From: Calliopsis andreniformis
Lineage: Eukaryota > Arthropoda > Insecta > Hymenoptera > Andrenidae
DNA length: 64,000 nt
Direction of reading: 5' to 3'
Assembly: GCF_051401765.1 (NCBI RefSeq)
Contig: NW_027480449.1
Coordinates: forward strand, 4,092,001-4,156,000
The stretch's first letter is position 1; every line of letters starts with the position of its first letter. The notes beneath the pieces were generated by a model. It searched no databases and was not told where the DNA came from. It worked only from the letters and a program-made list of their open reading frames with translations. The position numbers were made by a program, and so were the translations under genes. Shown in pieces: positions 53,405-63,800 of the stretch.

Positions 53405-55918
53405 GGATTGAGGATTGAAGGTTGAGGATTGGGTATTGAGGATTGAAGAATGAGGATTGAGGATTGAGGATTGAGGCCTGAGGATTGAGAATTGAGAACT
53501 GAGGATGAGGACTGAGGGCTGAGGGTTGAGGTTTGAGGAATGAGGATTGAGTGTTGAGGATTGAGGTTTGAGGATTGAGGATTGAGGATTGAGTACTGAA
53601 GATTGAGTATTGATGACTGAGGATTGAGGATTGAGGATTGTGTATTGAGGGTTGAGGATTGAGGATTGAAGATTGAGTATTGAGGATTGAAGATTGAGGA
53701 TTGAGTATAGAGGATCGAGGATCGAGAATGAGGGCTGAGGGTTGAGGATTGAGGTTTGAGGATTGAGGACTGAGGATTGAGGATTGATGATTGAGTATTG
53801 AGGATTGAAGATTGAGGATTGAGGATTGAGGATTGAGGATTGAGGATTGAGGATTGAGGATTGAAAATTGAGGACTGGGGACTGAGTGTTGAGGGTTGAG
53901 TGATGAGAATTGGCGTTTGTGGATAGAGATTTAAAGATTGCAGATTGAGTATTGAGTATTGAAAACTGTGAATTGATGATATTCCATTGAGGATTGAGAA
54001 TTGACAAGTGATTGTTGAGGACTGAGGTCTGAAGATTGAGGATTCAGGGTTGAGGATCCAGGATTGAGGTTTGAGGACTGAGGATTGAGGATAGAGGATT
54101 GAGGATTGAGGATTGAGGATTGAGTATTGAGGATTGAGGATTGAAGATTGAGGATTGGGTTTTGCGGACTGAACATTGAGGATTGAGGATTGAGGATTGA
54201 GGACAGAAGGTTGAGTATTGATGATTGAAGATTGATGATTGAGGATTGAGGGTTATGGATTGAGGACGAGGACTGAGGGTTGAGTATTGATGTCTGAGGT
54301 CTGAGGATTGAGGATTGAGGATTGAGAATTGAGGATTGAGGATTGAGGATTGAAGATTGAGGATTGGGTATTGAGGATTGAAGAATGAGCATTGAGGATT
54401 GAGGATTGAGGATTGAGGATTGAAGATTGAGGATTGAGGATTGAGGTTTGAGAATTGAAGATTGAGTATTGAGGATTGAAGATTCAGGATTGAGGATTGA
54501 GGATTGAGGATTGAGGATTGACGATTGAAGATTGAGGATTGGGTATTGAGGATTGAAGAATGAGGACTGAGGATTGAGGATTGAGGATTGAGGATTGAAG
54601 ATTGAGTATTGAGGATTGAAGATTGAGGATTGAGGATTGGGTATTGATGGTTGAACATTGAGGATTGAGGATTGAGGATTGAGGATTGAGGACTGAGTAT
54701 TGAAGATTGAATATTGATGATTGAAGGTTGAGGATTGAGGATTGAGGGTTGTGGATTCAGGACGAGGACTGAGGGTTGAGTATTGATGTTTGAGGCCTGA
54801 GGATTGAGGATAGAGGATTGAGAATTGAGGATTGAGGATTGAGGATTGAAGATTGAGGATTGGGTATTGAGGATTGAAGAATGAGAACTGAGGATTGAGG
54901 ATTGAGGATTGAGGATTAAAGATTGAGTATTGAGGATTGAAGATTGAGGATTGAGGATTGAGGATTGAGGATTGAGGATTGAGGATTGAGGATTGAGGAT
55001 TGCGGATTGAAGATTGAGGATTGAGGATTGAGGATTAAACGTTGAGTATTGAGGATTGAAGATTGAGGATTGATGATTGAGCATTGAGGATTGAGGATTG
55101 TGGATTGAGGATTGAATATTGAATATTGATGATTGAAGGTTGAGGATTGAGGATTGAGGGTTATGGATTCAGGACGAGGACTGAGGGTTGAGTATTGATG
55201 TTTGAGGTCTGAGGATTGAGGATAGAGGATTGAGAATTGAGGATTGAGGATTGAGGATTGAGGATTGAAGGTTGAGGATTGGGTCTTGAGGATTGAAGAA
55301 TGAGGACTGTGGATTGAGGATTGAGGATTGAGGATTGAAGATTGAGTATTGAGGATTGAAGATTGAGGATTGAGGATTGAGGATTGAGGATTGAGGATTG
55401 AGGATTGAGGATTGAGGATTGATGATTGAGGATTGAGGATTGAAGATTGAGTATTGAGGATTGACGATTGAGGATTGAGGATTGACGATTGAGGATTGAG
55501 GATTGAGGACTGAGGATTGAGGATTGAGGATTGAGGACTGAGGATTGAGGATTGAGGATTGAAGATTGAGTATTGAGGATTGAAGATTGAGGATTTTGGA
55601 TTGAGGATTGAGGATTGAGTATTGAAGATTGAGGATTGGGGATTGAGGACTGACGATTGAGGATTGAGTATTGAGGATTGAGAATTGAGGATTGAGGATT
55701 GAGGATTGCGGATTGAGGATTGAGGATTGAGGATTGACGATTGAGGATTGAGGATTGAGGACTGAGGATTGAGGATTGAGGATTGAGGATTGAGAATTGA
55801 GGATTGAGGATTGAAGATTGAGTATTGAGGATTGAAGATTGGGAATTGAGGATTGAGGATTGAGGATTGAAGATGAGGGCTGAGGGTTGAGGATTGAGGA
55901 TTGAGAATTGAGGGTTGA
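53405..55918. repeat. 2,514-bp tandem HOR, copy 1
   Basis: This matches 55,919-58,420 at offset 2,514, checked at GGCCTG (53,475/55,989), the C cassette (53,920/56,434) and GAGCATTG (55,084/57,598). Its right end forms the junction described at about 55,890, where a GATGAGGGCTGAGGG context changes to GGATTGAGAATTGAGGG. Confidence 0.88.
53879..54024 (+). repeat. Landmark cassette 30, type C
   Basis: Anchor at 53,920, offset 5,315 from cassette 28. Confidence 0.87.
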
Positions 55919-58420
55919 GGATTGAGGATTGAAGGTTGAGGATTGGGTATTGAGGATTGAAGAATGAGGATTGAGGATTGAGGATTGAGGCCTGAGGATT
56001 GAGAATTGAGAACTGAGGATGAGGACTGAGGGCTGAGGGTTGAGGTTTGAGGAATGAGGATTGAGTGTTGAGGATTGAGGTTTGAGGATTGAGGATTGAG
56101 GATTTAGTACTGAAGATTGAGTATTGATGACTGAGGATTGAGGATTGAGGATTGTGTATTGAGGGTTGAGGATTGAGGATTGAAGATTGAGTATTGAGGA
56201 TTGAAGATTGAGGATTGAGTATAGAGGATCGAGGATTGAGAATGAGGGCTGAGGGTTGAGGATTGAGGTTTGAGGATTGAGGACTGAGGATTGAGGATTG
56301 ATGATTGAGTATTGAGGATTGAAGATTGAGGATTGAGGATTGAGGATTGAGGATTGAGGATTGAGGATTGAGGATTGAAAATTGAGGACTGGGGACTGAG
56401 TGTTGAGGGTTGAGTGATGAGAATTGGCGTTTGTGGATAGAGATTTAAAGATTGCAGATTGAGTATTGAGTATTGAAAACTGTGAATTGATGATATTCCA
56501 TTGAGGATTGAGAATTGACAAGTGATTGTTGAGGACTGAGGTCTGAAGATTGAGGATTCAGGGTTGAGGATCCAGGATTGAGGTTTGAGGACTGAGGATT
56601 GAGGATAGAGGATTGAGGATTGAGGATTGAGGATTGAGTATTGAGGATTGAGGATTGAAGATTGAGGATTGGGTTTTGCGGACTGAACATTGAGGATAGA
56701 GGATTGAGGATTGAGGACAGAAGGTTGAGTATTGATGATTGAAGATTGATGATTGAGGATTGAGGGTTATGGATTGAGGACGAGGACTGAGGGTTGAGTA
56801 TTGATGTCTGAGGTCTGAGGATTGAGGATTGAGGATTGAGAATTGAGGATTGAGGATTGAGGATTGAAGATTGAGGATTGGGTATTGAGGATTGAAGAAT
56901 GAGCATTGAGGATTGAGGATTGAGGATTGAGGATTGAAGATTGAGGATTGAGGATTGAGGTTTGAGAATTGAAGATTGAGTATTGAGGATTGAAGATTCA
57001 GGATTGAGGATTGAGGATTGAGGATTGAGGATTGACGATTGAAGATTGAGGATTGGGTATTGAGGATTGAAGAATGAGGACTGAGGATTGAGGATTGAGG
57101 ATTGAGGATTGAAGATTGAGTATTGAGGATTGAAGATTGAGGATTGAGGATTGGGTATTGATGGTTGAACATTGAGGATTGAGGATTGAGGATTGAGGAT
57201 TGAGGACTGAGGATTGAAGATTGAATATTGATGATTGAAGGTTGAGGATTGAGGATTGAGGGTTGTGGATTCAGGACGAGGACTGAGGGTTGAGTATTGA
57301 TGTTTGAGGCCTGAGGATTGAGGATAGAGGATTGAGAATTGAGGATTGAGGATTGAGGATTGAAGATTGAGGATTGGGTATTGAGGATTGAAGAATGAGA
57401 ACTGAGGATTGAGGATTGAGGATTGAGGATTAAAGATTGAGTATTGAGGATTGAAGATTGAGGATTGAGGATTGAGGATTGAGGATTGAGGATTGAGGAT
57501 TGAGGATTGAGGATTGCGGATTGAAGATTGAGGATTGAGGATTGAGGATTAAACGTTGAGTATTGAGGATTGAAGATTGAGGATTGATGATTGAGCATTG
57601 AGGATTGAGGATTGTGGATTGAGGATTGAATATTGAATATTGATGATTGAAGGTTGAGGATTGAGGATTGAGGGTTATGGATTCAGGACGAGGACTGAGG
57701 GTTGAGTATTGATGTTTGAGGTCTGAGGATTGAGGATAGAGGATTGAGAATTGAGGATTGAGGATTGAGGATTGAAGGTTGAGGATTGGGTATTGAGGAT
57801 TGAAGAATGAGGACTGTGGATTGAGGATTGAGGATTGAGGATTGAAGATTGAGTATTGAGGATTGAAGATTGAGGATTGAGGATTGAGGATTGAGGATTG
57901 AGGATTGAGGATTGAGGATTGAGGATTGAGGATTGATGATTGAGGATTGAGGATTGAAGATTGAGTATTGAGGATTGAAGATTGAGGATTGAGGATTGAC
58001 GATTGAGGATTGAGGATTGAAGACTGAGGATTGAGGATTGAGGATTGAGGACTGAGGATTGAGGATTGAGGATTGAAGATTGAGTATTGAGGATTGAAGA
58101 TTGAGGATTTTGGATTGAGCATTGAGGATTGAGTATTGAAGATTGAGGATTGGGGATTGAGGACTGACGATTGAGGATTGAGTATTGAGGATTGAGAATT
58201 GAGGATTGAGGATTGAGGATTGAGGATTGAGGATTGAGGATTGAGGATTGACGATTGAGGATTGAGGATTGAGGACTGAGGATTGAGGATTGAGGATTGA
58301 GGATTGAGAATTGAGGATTGAGGATTGAAGATTGAGTATTGAGGATTGAAGATTGGGAATTGAGGATTGAGGATTGAGGATTGAAGATGAGGGCTGAGGG
58401 TTGAGGATTGAGGTTTGAGG
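55919..58420. repeat. 2,514-bp tandem HOR, copy 2
   Basis: Second copy of 53,405-55,918. A few changes were noticed, such as GAGGATAGAGG for GAGGATTGAGG near 56,695. At its right end the sequence continues into the GGTTTGAGGACTGAGG context also seen near 50,830, rather than into the copy 1/copy 2 junction. Confidence 0.88.
56393..56538 (+). repeat. Landmark cassette 31, type C
   Basis: Anchor at 56,434, the 2,514-bp tandem copy of cassette 30. Confidence 0.87.
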
Positions 58421-59739
58421 ACTGAGGATTGAGGATTGAGGATTGAGAGTTGAGGATTGAGGGTGGAGGATTGAAGATTGAGGATTGGGTGTCGAGGATT
58501 GAAGAATGAGCATTGACGATTGAGGATTGAGGATTGAGGATTGAAGATTGAGGATTGAGGATTGAGGTTTGAGGATTGAGGATTGAGGATTCAGGATTGA
58601 GGATTCAGGATTCAGGATTCAGGATTGTGGTTCGAGGACAGAGGATTGAGGCTTGAGGATTGAGGATTGAGGATTGAGGATTGAGGATTGAGGATTGACG
58701 ATTTAAGATTGAGGATTGGGGATTGAGGGATGTGGATTGGGGACCAGGACTGAGGGTTGAATATTGACGTTTGAGGTCTGAGGATTGAGGATTGAGGATT
58801 GAGAATTGAGGATTGAGGATTGAGGATTGAAGATTGAGGATTGGGTATTGAGGATTGAAGAATGAGGATTGAGGATTGAGGATTGAGGCCTGAGGATTGA
58901 GAATTGAGAACTGAGGATGAGGACTGAGGGCTGAGGGTTGAGGTTTGAGGAATGAGGATTGGGGGTTGAGGATTGAGGATTGAGGATTGAGGATTGAGGA
59001 TTGAGTACTGAAGATTGAGTATTGATGACTGAGGATTGAGGATTGAGGATTGTGTATTGAGGGTTGAGGATTGAGGATTGAAGATTGAGTATTGAGGATT
59101 GAAGATTGAGGATTGAGTATAGAGGATCGAGGATTGAGAATGAGGGCTGAGGGTTGAGGATTGAGGGTTGTGGATTCAGGACGAGGACTGAGGGTTGAGT
59201 ATTGACGTTTGAGGCCTGAGGATTGAGGATAGAGGATTGAGAATTGAGGATTGAGGTTTGGGGATTGAAGATTGAGGATTGGGTATTGAGGATTGAAGAA
59301 TGAGAACTGAGGATTGAGGATTGAGGATTGAGGATTGAAGATTGAGTATTGAGGATTGAAGATTGAGGATTGAGGATTGAGGATTGAGGATTGAGGATTG
59401 AGGATTGAGGATTGAGGATTGCGGATTGAAGATTGAGGATTGAGGATTGAGGATTAAACGTTGAGTATTGAGGATTGAAGATTGAGGATTGATGATTGAG
59501 TATTGAGGATTGAGGATTCAGGATTGAGTATTGAAGATTGAGGATTGATGATTGAGGATTGAGGATTGATGATTGAGTATTGAGGATTGAAGATTGAGAA
59601 TTGAGGATTGAGTATTGAACATTGAGGACTGAGTGTTGAGGGTTGAGTGATGAGAATTGATGTTTGTGGATAGAGATTTGAAGATTGCAGATAGGGTGTT
59701 GAGTATTGAAAACTGTGAATTGAGGATATTCTATTGGGG
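58421..59739. repeat. Shortened relative of 51.6-52.9 kb
   Basis: From about 58,720 this matches 51,810-52,920 with the offset falling from 6,913 (GGGGACCAGG 51,826/58,739) to 6,850 (landmark 52,817/59,667). Left of that, the GTGGTTCGAGG part (58,627 against 51,623) joins directly to the GGGGACCAGG part, with the roughly 90 bases found between them at 51.7-51.8 kb missing. No genes. Confidence 0.75.
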
Positions 59740-59771
59740 ATTGAGGATTGACAACTGATTCTTGAGGACTG
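59626..59771 (+). repeat. Landmark cassette 32, type A
   Basis: Anchor at 59,667; has GCAGATAGGGTG where other A copies have GCAGATTGGGTG. Confidence 0.87.
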
Positions 59772-60853
59772 AGGGCTGAAGATTGAGGATTCAGTATTGA
59801 GGATTCAGGATTGTGGTTTGAGGACAGAGGATTGAGGATTGAGGTTTGAAGATTTAGGATTGAGGATTGAGGATTGAAGATTGAGGATTGGGTATTGCGG
59901 ATTGAATGTTGAGGGTTGAGGATTGAGGATTGAGGATTCAGGATTGAGGATTCAGGATTGAGGATTCAGGATTGTGGTTCGAGGACAGAGGATTGAGGAT
60001 TGAGGATTGAGGATTTAAGATTGAGGATTGGGTATTGAGGATTGAACATTGAGGGTTGAGGATTGAGGATTGAGGATTGAGTATTGGGGATTGCGGATTG
60101 AACATTGAGGATTGAGGATTGAGGATTGAGGACTGAAGATTGAATATTAATGATTGAAGATTGATGATTGAGGATTGAGAGTTGTGGGTTGAGGACGAGG
60201 ACTGAGCGTTGAGTATTGATGTCTGAGGTCTGAGGATTGAGGATTGAGGATTGAGAATTGAGGATTGAGGATTGAGGATTGAGGATTGAGAATTGAAGAT
60301 TCGGGATTGGGGACTGAGTGTTGAGGGTTGAGTGATGAGGATTGATGTTTGTGGATAGAGATTTGAAGATTGCAGATTGAGTATTGAGTATTGAAACCTG
60401 TGAATTGAGGATATTCTATTGAGGATTGAGGATTGACAACTGATTGTTGAGGACTGAGGGCTGAAGATTGAGGATTCAGGATTGAGGATTCAGAATCGAG
60501 GTTTGAGGACTGAGGATTAAGGATTGAGGATTGAGGATTGAGGATTGAGGATTGAGGATTGAAGATTCAGTATTGAGGATTGAAGATTGAGGATTGAGGT
60601 TTGAGGATTGACGATTGAGGATTGAGGATTCAGGATTGAGGATTCAGGATTGAGGATTCAGGATTGTGGTTCGAGGACAGAGGATTGAGGCTTGAGGATT
60701 GAGGATTGAGGATTGAGGATTGAGGATTGAGGATTGAGGATTTCAGATTGAGGATTGGGTATTGAGGATTGAACATTGAGGATTGAGGATTGAGGATTGA
60801 GGATTGAGTATTGGGGATTGCGGATTGAACATTGAGGATTGAGGATTGAGGAT
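59740..60853. repeat. Distant copy of the 41.2-42.3-kb segment
   Basis: Copy of 41,150-42,310. It carries the B2 cassette at 60,352, where GTTTGTGG corresponds to GTTCGTGG in the other copy. The copy is inserted between a relative of 51.8-52.9 kb on its left and a relative of 54.2 kb on its right, so both edges are recombination junctions. Confidence 0.82.
60311..60456 (+). repeat. Landmark cassette 33, type B2
   Basis: Anchor at 60,352, offset 18,550 from cassette 25. Confidence 0.87.
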
Positions 60854-63800
60854 TGAGGATTGAGTATTGAGGATTGAGGATTGAGGATTGAGGACAGAAG
60901 GTTGAGTATTGATGATTGAAGATTGATGATTGAGGATTGAGGGTTATGGATTGAGGACGAGGACTGAGGGTTGAGTATTGATGTCTGAGGTCTGAGGATT
61001 GAGGATTGAGGATTGAGAATTGAGGATTGAGGATTGAGGATTGAAGATTGAGGATTGGGTATTGAGGATTGAAGAATGAGCATTGAGGATTGAGGATTGA
61101 GGATTGAGGATTGAAGATTGAGGATTGAGGATTGAGGTTTGAGAATTGAAGATTGAGTATTGAGGATTGAAGATACAGGATTGAGGATTGAGGATTGAGG
61201 ATTGAGGATTGACGATTGAAGATTGAGGATTGGGTATTGAGGATTGAAGAATGAGGACTGAGGATTGAGGATTGAGGATTGAGGATTGAAGATTGAGTAT
61301 TGAGGATTGAAGATTGAGGATTGAGGATTGGGTATTGATGGTTGAACATTGAGGATTGAGGATTGAGGATTGAGGATTGAGGACTGAGTATTGAAGATTG
61401 AATATTGATGATTGAAGGTTGAGGATTGAGGATTGAGGGTTGTGGATTCAGGACGAGGACTGAGGGTTGAGTATTGATGTTTGAGGCCTGAGGATTGAGG
61501 ATAGAGGATTGAGAATTGAGGATTGAGGATTGAGGACTGAAGATTGAGGATTGGGTATTGAGGATTGAAGAATGAGAACTGAGGATTGAGGACTGAGGAT
61601 TGAGGATTAAAGATTGAGTATTGAGGATTGAAGATTGAGGATTGAGGATTGAGGATTGAGGATTGAGGATTGAGGATTGAGGATTGAGGATTGCGGATTG
61701 AAGATTGAGGATTGAGGATTGAGGATTAAACGTTGAGTATTGAGGATTGAAGATTGAGGATTGATGATTGAGCATTGAGGATTGAGGATTGTGGATTGAG
61801 GATTGAATATTGAATATTGATGATTGAAGGTTGAGGATTGAGGATTGAGGGTTATGGATTCAGGACGAGGACTGAGGGTTGAGTATTGATGTTTGAGGTC
61901 TGAGGATTGAGGATAGAGGATTGAGAATTGAGGATTGAGGATTGAGGATTGAAGGTTGAGGATTGGGTATTGAGGATTGAAGAATGAGGACTGTGGATTG
62001 AGGATTGAGGATTGAGGATTGAAGATTGAGTATTGAGGATTGAAGATTGAGGATTGAGGATTGAGGATTGAGGATTGAGGATTGAGGATTGAGGATTGAG
62101 GATTGATGATTGAGGATTGAGGATTGAAGATTGAGTATTGAGGATTGAAGATTGAGGATTGAGGATTGACGATTGAGAATTGAGGATTGAGGACTGAGGA
62201 TTGAGGATTGAGGATTGAGGACTGAGGATTGAGGATTGAGGATTGAAGATTGAGTATTGAGGATTGAAGATTGAGGATTTTGGATTGAGGATTGAGGATT
62301 GAGTATTGAAGATTGAGGATTGGGGATTGAGGACTGACGATTGAGGATTGAGTATTGAGGATTGAGAATTGAGGATTGAGGATTGAGGATTGAGGATTGA
62401 GGATTGAGGATTGAGGATTGACGATTGAGGATTGAGGATTGAGGACTGAGGATTGAGGATTGAGGATTGAGGATTGAGAATTGAGGATTGAGGATTGAAG
62501 ATTGAGTATTGAGGATTGAAGATTGGGAATTGAGGATTGAGGATTGAGGATTGAAGATGAGGGCTGAGGGTTGAGGATTGAGGATTGAGAATTGAGGGTT
62601 GAGGATTGAGGATTGAAGGTTGAGGATTGGGTATTGAGGATTGAAGAATGAGGATTGAGGATTGAGGATTGAGGCCTGAGGATTGAGAATTGAGAACTGA
62701 GGATGAGGACTGAGGGCTGAGGGTTGAGGTTTGAGGAATGAGGATTGAGTGTTGAGGATTGAGGTTTGAGGATTGAGGATTGAGGATTGAGTACTGAAGA
62801 TTGAGTATTGATGACTGAGGATTGAGGATTGAGGATTGTGTATTGAGGGTTGAGGATTGAGGATTGAAGATTGAGTATTGAGGATTGAAGATTGAGGATT
62901 GAGTATAGAGGATCGAGGATTGAGAATGAGGGCTGAGGGTTGAGGATTGAGGTTTGAGGATTGAGGACTGAGGATTGAGGATTGATGATTGAGTATTGAG
63001 GATTGAAGGTTGAGGATTGAGGATTGAGGATTGAGGATTGAGGATTGAGGATTGAGGATTGAAAATTGAGGACTGGGGACTGAGTGTTGAGGGTTGAGTG
63101 ATGAGAATTGGCGTTTGTGGATAGAGATTTAAAGATTGCAGATTGAGTATTGAGTATTGAAAACTGTGAATTGATGATATTCCATTGAGGATTGAGAATT
63201 GACAAGTGATTGTTGAGGACTGAGGTCTGAAGATTGAGGATTCAGGGTTGAGGATCCAGGATTGAGGTTTGAGGACTGAGGATTGAGGATAGAGGATTGA
63301 GGATTGAGGATTGAGGATTGAGTATTGAGGATTGAGGATTGAAGATTGAGGATTGGGTTTTGCGGACTGAACATTGAGGATAGAGGATTGAGGATTGAGG
63401 ACAGAAGGTTGAGTATTGATGATTGAAGATTGATGATTGAGGATTGAGGGTTATGGATTGAGGACGAGGACTGAGGGTTGAGTATTGATGTCTGAGGTCT
63501 GAGGATTGAGGATTGAGGATTGAGAATTGAGGATTGAGGATTGAGGATTGAAGATTGAGGATTGGGTATTGAGGATTGAAGAATGAGCGTTGAGGATTGA
63601 GGATTGAGGATTGAGGATTGAAGATTGAGGATTGAGGATTGAGGTTTGAGAATTGAAGATTGAGTATTGAGGATTGAAGATTCAGGATTGAGGATTGAGT
63701 ATTGAGGATTGAGGATTGACGATTGAAGATTGAGGATTGGGTATTGAGGATTGAAGAATGAGGACTGAGGATTGAGGATTGAGGATTGAGGATTGAAGAT

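Larger units (their letters stand above)
51000..55890. repeat. 5.1-5.4-kb HOR of the right half, copy 2
   Basis: Second copy of 45,575-50,930. It lacks the 545-bp and 231-bp tandem duplications of copy 1, but has a 210-bp tandem block with one more period. Its right half is itself the first member of the 2,514-bp tandem pair. Confidence 0.83.
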
